Shown here one piece after another: positions 12,458 to 23,224 of a DNA stretch of 64,000 nucleotides. Every line of letters starts with the position of its first letter. Position 1 is the first letter of the stretch. The translations under genes were made by a program, and so were the position numbers. Origin of the DNA: Heracleum sosnowskyi (lineage: Eukaryota > Streptophyta > Magnoliopsida > Apiales > Apiaceae). The notes beneath the pieces are model-generated. The model worked only from the letters and a program-made list of their open reading frames with translations, made no database searches and was not told the DNA's origin. The stretch spans positions 117,948,674 through 118,012,673 of the forward strand of contig CM061243.1 in NCBI GenBank assembly GCA_030848705.1. Direction: 5' to 3'.

Positions 12458-12804
12458 TGTTAAAATAATAATATAATCTAAACTTTGGATTATCTATAAT
12501 GTTCTTGAAAGTATCTAGAATAGACTTTTAAGGTTCAAGACCTTTTGCATTTCAAGATGGTTCATGTACTTAGTAAGTTACATATTAAATAAGGTGCATG
12601 TACTAGAAATGTTCTAGGAGGTTCCATGTAGTCCTATAAATAGGACAATCTTCCAAGCTTTGTAATAATCAAGAATTATGAAAACCTTTTGAGTGAAATA
12701 CATTTGTGAGTTTTATCTATTTTGTGTGAGTAAGTTGTGTGGATTATTGAGAACAAGTTTCTTCTCTTTAATCTCCAACACATTATACACTTAAAATTCC
12801 TACA
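12458..12804 (+). repeat. 5' LTR of the copia element
   Basis: It starts TGTTAAAATAATAATATAATC and ends AAAATTCCTACA, with TG...CA ends. A TATA box (TATAAATA) sits at 12635-12642, about 170 bp before the LTR end. The 3' LTR copy starts TGCTAAAAT, one of seven differences. Confidence 0.95.
12635..12642 (+). promoter_or_regulatory. LTR TATA box
   Basis: TATAAATA within GTCCTATAAATAGGACAATC. It lies in a small palindrome, GTCCTAtaaaTAGGAC, present identically in the 3' LTR. It would set the start of the element transcript. Confidence 0.7.
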
Positions 12805-12807
12805 AAG

Positions 12808-12820
12808 TGGTATCAAGAGC
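12808..12820 (+). other. Primer binding site, initiator Met-tRNA type
   Basis: TGGTATCAAGAGC lies 3 bp inside the 5' LTR. It matches the plant initiator methionine tRNA 3' end complement (TGGTATCAGAGC) with one extra A, the usual primer site of Ty1/copia elements. Confidence 0.85.
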
Positions 12821-12832
12821 AAGGTTTTAGAG

Positions 12833-13700
12833 ATGGCTTCCAACAACAATATGTTGCAACCTCAACTTCCTCGTTTAACGGAAAAGAATTACAATCAATG
12901 GAGCATACAAATGAAGGTTTTATACGGCTCTCAAGATCTTTGGGAGATTGTGGAAAGTGGATATGAAGAACCGGCGAATCAAGTCAATCTCTCACCACAA
13001 CAATTGAGTACTTTGAAGGAAAATCGAAAGAAGGACAAGAAGGCTCTCTACTTTATTTATCAAGCGGTGGATGAAATAATTTTTGAGAGAATTTCAACGG
13101 CATCAACATCAAAGGAGGCATGAGATATCCTCAACAAGGCCTACAAAGGAGAAGAAAGAGTAAAAATTGTGAGACTTCAAGCTCTAAGAGGTGAATTTGA
13201 TTCACTCAAGATGAAGGAAAGTGAAATGGTGGAGGAATATTATAATCGAACAATTTCGATTGTTAATCAACTTCGTGTAAATGGTGAAGATATTACGGAT
13301 AAAAGAGTCTTGGGAAAAAAATTTCGTAGCATGACTCGCAAATTTGAGCATGTTGTTGTGGCTATTGAAGAATCAAAGGATTTAAATACTTTCTCTCTTG
13401 AAGAATTATTGGGTTCACTCCAATCTCATGAACTTCACATCAAGCAATTTGACTCCTCTCCTTCCGAGCAAGCTTTTCAAGTTCAAGACACTAATCGTGG
13501 CGGTTTTAGAGGAAGAGGTAGAAGAGGATCATTTCGTGGTCGAGGACAAGGAAGAGGAAATGTGCCAAGTGAAAATTCAAGCTCATTCCAAAGATGAAGA
13601 GGAAGAGCTCGTGGAGGTTACAATGGAAGAGGGAGAGGTAATTCTTTTAATTTTCAATGCCATTATTGTCATAAAATTGGGCATATGAAAAAAGATTGTT
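12833..13700 (+). pseudogene. copia gag with zinc knuckle, two stops
   Basis: The frame starts at ATG 12833, soon after the primer binding site, with LTEKNYNQWSIQMKVLYGSQ, typical of the N-terminal gag domain of plant copia elements. It ends in a CCHC zinc knuckle (C-X2-C-X4-H-X4-C) at 13659-13699. An arginine/glycine-rich RNA-binding stretch lies just before the knuckle (13500-13570). Two TGA codons interrupt the same frame: 13121-13123 at a place where Trp is expected, and 13595-13597 where an Arg codon is expected within the RG-rich stretch. Gag packages the element RNA; this copy could make only a truncated N-terminal piece. Confidence 0.9.
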
Positions 13701-16700
13701 ACAAAAGGATTAATGATGAAAAAGATGACTCAAATTTTCTACATGAGGACATTGAGGAGAAAGATGAAAGTATGCTTCTTGTTAGTAACGTTCAAGAAGT
13801 TCAAGAAGAATCTCTTGATGAAGTTTGGTATATCGATAGTGGTTGTAGTAACCACGTGACCGGAAAGAAAAATTGCTTTGTGAATTTTGACGAAAGTGTC
13901 CAACGAGAAGTCAAGACGGGTGACAACAAAAGGCTCATTGTCAAAGGTTGTGGTGATGTTCCAATTCAAACAAAGCAAGGTACAAATTATATCGCTAATG
14001 TTTATTATGTTCCCGATCTTAAACATAATCTTTTAAGTGTTGGGCAACTTTTAAGAAAGGGGCATCATGTGAATTTTAAAGATGATTTTTGTGAGATCAA
14101 AGACAAAAATGGGATCCTTGTTGCAAGAGTCAAGATGACATCAACTAAAATGTTTCCATTGAAAATTCAAAGTGAGGCTCTTCCATGTTTTGCTAATATT
14201 GTGAATGACAAGTCTTGGCTTTGGCATCTTCGATTTAATCACTTGAGTTTTAGCACTCTATCCAAGATTTGTAAAGGTCATATGGTAAGAGGCATTCCAA
14301 ATATTCAAAAGCAAGATCAAGTATGTGAAGATTTTGTTTTTGGCAAGCGTCACCGAGATCCATTTCCGAAAGAGAAGGCATGGCGAGCTAAAAAAACCAT
14401 TAGAGTTGGTACATTCGGATTTATGGGGGCCTATGCGCACCAACTCTATTGGAGGTAGTCGTTATTTTCTCACTTTTATTGATGATTATAGTCGCAAAAT
14501 GTGGATTTATTTTCTCAAAGAAAAATCTCAAGTATTTGAAACATTTAAAGATTTTAAAGCATATGTGGAGAAACAAAGTGGACGTTCTTTAAAGACATTA
14601 CGATCCGATCGTGGTGGTGAATATATGTCCGAAGAGTTTGGAGGTTTTTTAAAGAAGCATGGAATTCACCATCAACTAACGGTTCGTTCAACCCCTCAAC
14701 AAAATGGGGTAGCCGAGAGGAAGAACCGAATAATCATGGAGCTTGTTCGAAGTATGTTGAAAACAAAAGGATTGCCTAAGATGTTTTGGGACGAAGCGGT
14801 TGCTTGTGCATGTTATGTTCTCAATCGCGCACCTACTAAAAGTGTGCAAGGAAAGTCTCCACAAGAATCTTGGAGTCGTAAGAAGCCATGTGTCGCTCAC
14901 TTTAGAATTTTTGGAAGTATTTGTTACTATCATGTGCCCGATGAAAAGAGAGGCAAGCTTGATGATAAATCTGAAAATTGCATCTTTGTTGGCTATAGTG
15001 AAGCTTCTAAGGCATACAAATTGTACAATCCCATCACAAAGAAAGTCATAATTAGCCGTGATGTAATTTTCAACTAGGAGGCTTCATGGAAATGGAAGGA
15101 TGAGAAAGAAAGCTCAAGTACTTTCCTTGATGATGATGCATTTGATCCAATTGAAGAAGAAGGCTCCACTCCACCTACTTCACCATCTAATTCTCCACCA
15201 AGCTCATCATCATCATCTTCAAGTTCCGAGTCACCACCAAGAAAGACAAGATCAATGGCGGATCTTTATGGAGTAACGAGAAGAATTTTGGAAGATGAAT
15301 TTGTTGATTTTGCCTTATATGCAAATGCAGATCCGGTTGCTTTTGAAGATGCCGCTAAAGAAAATAAATGGAGACAAGCCATGGATCAAGAAATTGATGC
15401 AATTGAAAGAAATGAAACTTGGGAGTTAGTTGAAGCTCCTAAAGGAAAGAAATCCATTGGAGTCAAGTGGGTTTACAAGACAAAGTTGAATGCACAAGGT
15501 GAAGTTGAAAAGCATAAGGCGCGCTTGGTGGTAAAAGGCTACAAGCAAAAATATGGTGTTGATTACAAAGAAGTATTTGCTCCCGTGGCACGTCTTGAAA
15601 CAATTCGCTTGTTAATTTCTTTGGCCGCTCAAAACAAGTGGCAAGTTCACCAAATGGATGTCAAATCCGCTTTTTTGAATGGAGTATTACAAGAAGAGGT
15701 GTATATTGATCAACCACCGGGCTATGTTAAAAAGAACGAAGAAAATAAAGTCTATCATTTGAAGAAGGCTTTGTACGGTCTAAAGCAAGCCCCACATGCA
15801 TGGTATAGCCGCATCAATGATTATTTTATGAAGATGGGATTCAAGAGGTGTCCTTTTGAGCATACATTTTACATCAAGGAGAACAAAGGTAAAATTCTCA
15901 TCATTGGCTTATATGTGGATGATTTGATCTTTGCGGGAAATAATTGTGATGACATTGAATAATTTAAGTAAAATATGATGCAAGAATTTGAGATGACCGA
16001 TTTGGGACTACTCCACTATTTTCTTGGTATTGAAGTAAAGCAAGATAAGAATGGAATTTTTATCTCTCAAGAAAAGTATGCAAAATATTTGTTAAAGAAG
16101 TTTAGAATGGAAGATGCGAAACCAAGTAGCACTCCCGTTGAAGTTGGCTTGAAGTTAAGTAAGGATGATGATTCTAAGTTTGTTGATCCTACTTTATATA
16201 GAAGTCTTGTCGGAAGTTTGATGTACTTGACCGCCACTCGGCCGGATATTACATATGGTGTTGGCTTGATTAGTAGATTCATGGAGCAACCAAAGAAGAC
16301 ACATTGGGAGGCCGGAAAAAGAATTTTGAGGTATGTTCGTGGAACACTTGGAGATGGAATTTATTATCAAAAGGCAAGTGGTCCTAAGGTGCTTGGATAT
16401 TGTGATAGTGATTGGGCCGGAAGTGTTGATGATAGTAAAAGTACTTCGGGAAATGTTTTCTTCATTGGCTCTAGTGCAATTACATGGATGTCAAATAAGC
16501 AACAAGTTGTGGCTCTATCAACGGCGGAGGCGGAATATTATTTTTTTTATCATTAGCTAGTTGTCAAGCTTTGTGGATCACATGGGTGTTGGAGGACCTT
16601 AAGCATGCAACGAAAGAAATTCCAATTATATATTGTGATAGCAAGTTCGCTATAGCAGTAACGGAAAATCCGGTGTTTCATGGGAATAGCAAGCATATAC

Positions 16701-16858
16701 GAATCAAATATCATTTTATCCGTGACTTGGTGACGAAAGGAGAAGTTGTGGTTAAACATTGCAAAACCCAAGACCAAATTGGTGATATCTTTACAAAACC
16801 TTTGAGGCCCGACATTTTCAAGGAGTTAAAGAAGAAACTTGGCATGTGCAAAGTTTAG
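13701..16858 (+). pseudogene. copia pol: protease, integrase, RT, RNase H, broken
   Basis: Domains in order: aspartic protease with YIDSGCSNHVTG at about 13829-13864; GAG-pre-integrase HHCC region (LWHLRFNHLS) near 14220; integrase core from about 14398, with SDRGGEY and the NGVAERKN motif; RT from about 15350 with the catalytic YVDD near 15911-15922; RNase H with CDSDWAG and STAEAEYY up to 16540; and the usual C-terminal QIGDIFTKPL block before the stop at 16856. Breaks are an extra A in an A run at 14391-14397, TAG at 15075, TAA at 15960 and 15969, and an extra T in a T run near 16540. Lineage within copia is not assigned. Confidence 0.92.
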
Positions 16859-16860
16859 CT

Positions 16861-16870
16861 TAAGGGGGGC
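16861..16870 (+). other. Polypurine tract of the copia element
   Basis: TAAGGGGGGC directly precedes the 3' LTR, just after the pol stop codon, where plus-strand synthesis would be primed. Confidence 0.8.
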
Positions 16871-17217
16871 TGCTAAAATAATAATATAATCTAAACTTTG
16901 GATTATCTAGAATGTTCTTGAAAGTATCTAGAATAGACTTTTAAGGTTCAAGACCTTTTGCATTTCAAGATGGTTCATGTACTTAGTACGTTACATATTA
17001 AATAAGGTGCATGTACTAGAAGTGTTCTAGGAGGTTCCATGTAGTCCTATAAATAGGACAATCTTCCAAGCTTTGTAATAATCAAGAATTACCAAAACCT
17101 TTTGAGTGAAATACATTTGTGATTTTTATCTATTTTGTGTGAGTAAGTTGTGTGGATTATTGAGAACAAGTTTCTTCTCTTTAATCTCCAACACATTATA
17201 CACTTAAAATTCCTACA
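16871..17217 (+). repeat. 3' LTR of the copia element
   Basis: Same length as the 5' LTR, starting TGCTAAAATAATAATA and ending ATTCCTACA, followed by the TSD copy TGCAC. Differences from the 5' LTR include two adjacent changes (ATTATG versus ATTACC) and several single transitions or transversions. Confidence 0.95.
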
Positions 17218-17671
17218 TGCACTTTGTTATTAGAGGGCCTGTGATGTTCGAGAGGAAAGAAAAAGAGATAGAGTAAGTTAACTGAATTCAACATCAACTA
17301 GCAACTCAAATTCCTTCGATGTAAACGAAATAAATCCGAAGTATCAACAATTACTTATAATAAAATTTAAAAAAAGATTACTCAATTACGTACAAATCAA
17401 ATTATCCATGGCTACTTCATAAATAAAATTAAAGTACAATATAACAACTCTATACACGCAACAACAAAGCAACAAATAAGCGTTACAAACAAATAAAAAT
17501 TTTAAAGCAACAAATATTTGGTCTCAAATAATTACTTTCCATAATATGTATCAAAATGATCCATAATTTACAAAGCTTGTGATCATCGGTCTTGATAAAC
17601 TCGTACAGTGGATAGCAAAATATGTATCAACTTGATCCATAATTTTAGTTAATATTTAAAAGATTCCTAAA
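17218..17671. other. Noncoding spacer
   Basis: The first 60 bp or so are the continuation of the 95 bp tandem repeat interrupted by the copia insertion. The remainder is AT-rich with CAACAA-type low-complexity stretches. ATATGTATCAA followed by TGATCCATAATTT occurs twice (about 17545 and 17620). No gene is seen. Confidence 0.6.
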
Positions 17672-17906
17672 TTAAAGTGCAACACTTGTAAATTTGAATA
17701 GTCAACAACACCTACTTCCTAAGCAATGCTGAAATAAGAAGAGATTCGCTTCATTACCATTCTGCTAATTAGATGAGGTCATCAAGTACAGATTATTGTG
17801 CTATCATACACAACTTGATTTTGCTTTCCTTGGAACAATTTCAACCCAACGGTAATGGTAATATTTTTTTTTTGTACTTTTTCACCAACACCTTGTAATA
17901 ACAATG

Positions 17907-18343
17907 TTTAGAAAAACGCAAGGCATATATATAGATGGCGAGATCACTTTCCATCGATTAATCGGCTAAATGACAATTAATCGAATGTATTTAAATATAA
18001 TTTTTAATATTCAAAAATATATTTTATACACGTAAAATATGTTTATATATAAATATTCTTATTTTGTTATCAAATTCAACCCTCATTTTATATAATTTAA
18101 TATCTAAAAAAACTAATATTTTACAATTTTATCGTTATTATTTTTTTGTTTTTAACCAATTAATCCCCGCCTAATTTTTGACAGCTTAATTGCGTTTAAA
18201 CTCGCCTAACTCCGCCTAAACCCGATTAATCACCGATTTTTGGAAAAAAACGAATTTTACCTTATTTTTATCAAAATTAGACGTTTTTATCAGCCTAGCA
18301 TCTACACCCTGATTAATCGGTTGCCTAGAGCGAATTTTAAAAC
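17907..18343 (+). mobile_element. MITE-like segment in unit 1
   Basis: The segment starts TTTAGAAAAACGC and ends GCGAATTTTAAAAC, giving imperfect terminal inverted repeats of about 14 bp. Inside are several GATTAATCG motifs and CGCCTAACTCCGCCTAAA. No transposase ORF is present. Family and target-site duplication are not resolved. Confidence 0.45.
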
Positions 18344-19034
18344 ACTAATAGTAGTATTTCAAAACATCACAACTAATAACAATGCACTCGTGAGTTTAAC
18401 CGACAATCCACATGCACTCCGCAGTATAAAAAAAATTGAGACAAACAAACAATAACTCTTCTTATCCTACCTAATCTACCGTAATCAATTAATCAACTTA
18501 TAATCAAATCAACAAGGAAAATGTGTGTATATTGTAGCCTTCATTGTTTCGTTTTTCTGGCTCCGCCACTGCCGCGGTGGTTCCCTATGTTTCATGAAAA
18601 AAGCTTAACTCGGTAGTATGACTAAAAGAATGACTCTTCATGATTGAAAAGGGACCTATCAAATCTGATTAGTAGTTTGTTGGACTCTAGGATGAATCTT
18701 GACCTCTTGCAATAAAAACGTTAACTCTTCCTATAAATTGTAATCAACCAACTTATAAATCGTAAAATGATCAAAAAGGATATATAAAATATACCGTGCA
18801 TATCAGATTCTGAAATTACTTTGTTAACCTCTTCATAAAATGAATTTCTAACATTGTCTTATATACATTTCAAAGAAAATATTTTTGAAGATCATGTTAA
18901 ATTTTCATTATTCTCGGATCATGTTGGACTTAAATAATTTATTATGAAAACTTTGTATGTTTATTTTGGACGAAAAAATAATTTGTAACTTTGCAAGTTT
19001 AAAATTCGAAGTCATTTTATTTATTTTGTTATGT

Positions 19035-19212
19035 TTATTTGAGTCGGTTTTAAAACTGAAACCGAACCGATTGTAACCGATTCGATCATTTTAAAACCGA
19101 AACCGAACCGACGGTTTCGGTTGCGGTTTCGGTTTTCGATTTTAAAAACCGAGATATGTGGTTTCAGTTTTAACTTAAAACCGAACCGATCCAACCCGTG
19201 CTCACCCCTACT
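19035..19212 (+). mobile_element. CCGAACCG-rich MITE fragment
   Basis: A stretch dense in ACCGAACCG and its complement CGGTTTCGGTT, ending in CCCGTGCTCACCCCTA. This composition and the GCTCACCCCT end are typical of small hAT-type nonautonomous elements in plants. The opposite end (AGGGGTGAGC) is not found nearby, so the copy looks truncated. It lies in the part of array unit 1 that is absent from the other units. Confidence 0.4.
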
Positions 19213-19909
19213 AGCACCATCACACTTTTGCTAGGATGACATCATCAAGTACAAATATAAACATACAAGTGACATCATTATCATCCACAACTTGATTATG
19301 CGTATCTTTGTTTCCTTGTAGTAATTCAAAACATCACAAGAACAATGCACTCAGTTCAATCGAGACAAATCCAATACAAACGTTAACTCTTCCTATAAAT
19401 TGTAATCAACCAACTTATAAATCGTAAAATGATCAAAAAGGATACATAAAATATACCGTGCATATCAGATTCTGAAATTACTTTGTTAACCCCTCGATTG
19501 ACAAAACTTGATATTTTCTAGATGAACAGTGCAAAAAGATTTTTCTGTTTCACAGTGACAATCTAATCATCTACTGGCAGCTAATATAAAATATTCCAGC
19601 ACATGAAGATAAATTTTCAATAGGAAACCGGTTAATTGACAACAATTGCATAAACAAACCTGCGAACAACCCAACCACCAGGTTAATATACCGGTGGCTT
19701 AACAACTTAATTGACCAGGTTGTAAAATGACGGGACTAGAATCTCTTCCATTAGGACTAAGGTTTTCTATACACCGTGAAGAGTGCCAATACCCTCTAAT
19801 CCTAAACAAACTGCAAGGCCACGTATAGAATGTAAGGTGAAACAAACATTAAAGTTGGAAATTGACATTTATCTAAAGAAGAAGAATTTATAAAATGCCA
19901 GATTAAAAA

Positions 19910-21565
19910 TTAAAGTGCAACACTTGTAAATTTGAATAGTCAACAACACCTATTTCCTAAGCAATGCTGAAATAAGAAGAAATTTGCATCATTACCATTC
20001 TGCTAATTAGATGAGGTCATCAAGTACAGATTATTGTGCTATCATACACAACTTGAATTTGCTTTCCTTGGAACAATTTCAACCCAACGATAATGGTAAT
20101 AATTGTTTTCCTACTTTTTCACCAACACCTTGTGATAACAATGTTTTGAAAAACGCAAGGCATATCTAGATGGCGAGATCACTTTCTAGCGATTAATTGG
20201 CTAAATGACAATTAATTGAATGTATTTAAATAAAATTTTTATATAATTTAATTTTAATATTCAAAAATATCTTTTATACACGTAAAATACGTTTATATAT
20301 AAATATTCTTATTTTGTTATCAAATTTAACCCTCATTTTATATAATTTAATATTTTAAGTTTCTTCTAAAAAAACTAATATTTTACAATTTTACCCTTTT
20401 TTTTTTTAACCAATTAATTTTGCCTAATTTTTGACATCATAATCGCGTTTAAACTCGCCTAACTCCGCCTAAATCCGATTAATCACCTATTTTTGAAAAA
20501 AAAAATGAATTTTACACGATTTTTATCAAAAGTAGACATTTTTATCGGCCTAGCATCTACAGTCTGATTAATCGGTTGCCTAGAGCGAATTTTAAAACAC
20601 TAATAGTAGTATTTCAAAACATCATAACTAATAACAATGCACTCGTGAGTTTAACCGACAATCCACATGCACTCCGCAGTATAAAAAAAAATTGAGACAA
20701 ACAAACAATAACTCTTCTTATCCTACCTAATCTACCGTAATCAATTAATCAACTTATAATCAAATCAACAAGGAAATTGTGTGTATATTGTCATGTAGTA
20801 CATATTAGATGTGTGTGTAATAAGTGTACGTAAAACCCAGCCCACTGTTTTTTTAGTGCAAAAAAAAAAAGCCAGCACACTGTGAAAACTCAAAATGCAG
20901 AAAGTAAGGTTTGCATCAAAAAGAACTATAAACCCTTTATTAATAAAGAAAATCTGAATTTGAATCTCTAAAGAAAAATTCAGTGTCACTTGTGACTATA
21001 AACTGCCTTGAAAATCTTGACCTCTTGCAATAAAAACGTTAACTCTTCCTATAAATTGTAATCAACCAACTTATAAATCGTAAAATGATCAAAAAGGATA
21101 CATAAAATATACCGTGCATATCAGATTCTGAAATTACTTTGTTAACCCCTGGATTGACAAAACTTGATATTTTCTAGATGCACAGTGCAAAAAGATTTTT
21201 CTGTTTCACAGTGACAATCTAATCATCTACTGGCAGCTAATATAAAATATTCCAGCACATGAAGATAAATTTTCAATACGAAACCGGTTAATTGACAACA
21301 ATTGCATAAACAAACCTGCGAACAACACAACCACTAGGTTAATATACCGGTGGCTTAACAACTTAATTGATCAGGTCGTAAAATGACGGGACTAGAATCT
21401 CTTCCATTAGGACTAAGGTTTTCTATACACCGTGAAGAGTGCCAATACCCTCTAATCCTAAACAAACTGCAAGGCCACGTATAGAATGTAAGGTGAAACT
21501 AACATTAAAGTTGGAAATTGACATATATCTAAAGAAGAAGAATTTATAAAATGCCAGATTAAAAA
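19910..21565 (+). repeat. Array unit 2
   Basis: Full-length 1656 bp unit, usable as the reference copy. The order is: head with GAATAGTCAACAACACC, MITE-like segment (20144-20598), poly(A)-rich block near 20860, a cytosine-poor block at 21020-21120, and a tail with ACGGGACTAGAATCTCTTCC and CTGCAAGGCCACGTATAG. Confidence 0.85.
20144..20598 (+). mobile_element. MITE-like segment in unit 2
   Basis: Same structure as in unit 1, but the left end is the better preserved TTTTGAAAAACGC. The segment travels with the array unit, so it inserted before the unit was amplified. Confidence 0.45.
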
Positions 21566-23224
21566 TTAAAGTGCAACACTTGTAAATTTGAATAGTCAAC
21601 AACACCTATTTCCTAAGCAATGCTGAAATAAGAAGAAATTCACATCATTACCATTCCGTTAATTGGATGAGGTCATCAAGTACGGATTATTGTGCTATCA
21701 TACACAACTTGATTTTGCTTTCCTTGGAACAATTTCAACCCAACGGTAATGGTAATAATTGTTTTCCTACTTTTTCACCAACACCTTGTGATAACAATGT
21801 TTTGAAAAACGCAAGGCATATCCAGATGGCGAGATCACTTACTAGCGATTAATCGTCTAAATGACAATTAATTGAATGTATTAAAATATAATTTTTATAT
21901 AATTTAATTTTAATATTCAAAAATATCTTTTATACACGTAAATACGTTTATATATAAATATTCTTATTTTGTTATCAAATTCAACCCTCATTTTATATAA
22001 TTTAATATTTTAATTTTCTTCTAAAAAAACCAATATTTTACAATTTTACCCTTATTATTTTTTTGTTTTTAACCAATCAATTCCGCCTAATTTTTGACAG
22101 ATTAATCGCGTTTAAACTCGCCTAACTCCGCCTAAATCCGATTAATCATCTATTTTTGGGGAAAAAATGAATTTTACCCGATTTTTATCAAAATTAGACA
22201 TTTTTATCGACCTAACATCTACAGTCTGATTAATCGGTTGCCTAGAGCGAATTTTAAAACACTAATAGTAGTATTTCAAAACATCAAAACTAATAACAAT
22301 GCACTCGTGAGTTTAACCGACAATCCACATGCACTCCGCAGTATAAAAAAAATTGAGACAAAAAAAAATAACTCTTCTTATCCTACCTAATCTACCGTAA
22401 TCAATTAATCAACTTATAATCAAATCAACAAGGAAAATGTGTGTATATTGTCATGTAGTACATATTAGACGTGTGTGTAATAAGTGTACGTAAAAGCCAG
22501 CCCACTGTTTTTTTAGTGCAAAAAAAAAAGCCAGCACACTGTGAAAACTCAAAATGCAGAAAGTAAGGTTTCCATCAAAAAGAACTATAAACCCTTTATT
22601 AATAAAGAAAATCTGAATTTGAATCTCTAAAGAAAAATGCAGTGTCACTTGTGATTATAAACTGCCTTGAAAATCTTGACCTCTTGCAATAAAAACGTTA
22701 ACTCTTCCTATAAATTGTAATCAACCAACTTATAAATCGTAAAATGATCAAAAAGTATACATAAAATATACCGTGCATATCAGATTCTGAAATTACTTTG
22801 TTAACCCCTGGATTGACAAAACTTGATATTTTCTAGATGCACAGTGCAAAAAGATTCTTCTGTTTCACAGTGACAATCTAATCATCCACTGGCAGCTAAT
22901 CTAAAATATTCCAGCACATGAAGATAAATTTTCAATAGGAAACTGGTTAATTGACAACAATTGCATAAACAAACCTGCGAACAACACAACCACCAGGTTA
23001 ATATACTGGTGGCTTAACAACTTAATTGATCAGGTTGTAAAATGACGGGACTAGAATCTCTTCCATTAGGACTAAGGTTTTCTATACACCGTGAAGAGTG
23101 CCAATACCCTCTGATCCTAAACAAACTGCAAGGCCACGTATAGAATGTAAGGTAAAACTAACATTAAAGTTGAAAATTGACATTTATCTAAAGAAGAAGA
23201 ATTTATAAAATGCCAGATTAAAAA
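21566..23224 (+). repeat. Array unit 3
   Basis: Full-length 1659 bp unit collinear with unit 2. Small differences include a shorter stretch at 22360 (ACAAAAAAAAATAAC where unit 2 has ACAAACAAACAATAAC). Confidence 0.85.
21800..22260 (+). mobile_element. MITE-like segment in unit 3
   Basis: Left end TTTTGAAAAACGC, right end GCGAATTTTAAAAC; it shows the same flanks as the copy in unit 2. Confidence 0.45.

Larger units (their letters stand above)
12458..17217 (+). mobile_element. Ty1/copia LTR retrotransposon, complete but inactive
   Basis: Two 347 bp LTRs (12458-12804 and 16871-17217) bound a gag-pol body in the Ty1/copia order: gag, protease, integrase, RT, RNase H. The element is flanked by a perfect 5 bp target-site duplication, TGCAC at 12453-12457 and 17218-17222. 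By eye the LTRs differ at 7 positions, about 2 percent, so this insertion is older than the nested elements further right. The coding frame carries at least five premature stops (13121, 13595, 15075, 15960, 15969) and two single-base frameshifts in homopolymers (about 14391-14397 and 16536-16543), so it cannot move by itself. Confidence 0.95.
17672..19909 (+). repeat. Array unit 1, rearranged
   Basis: It shares the head and the MITE-like segment with the other units but lacks the block with CATGTAGTACATATTAGA. A segment of about 110 bp (AAACGTTAACTCTTCC through GAAATTACTTTGTTAAC) occurs twice, at 18716 and 19378. A shortened copy of the unit head (GATGACATCATCAAGTACA) lies at about 19226. I read it as two partial units plus an unrelated 350 bp insert. 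Confidence 0.7.
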
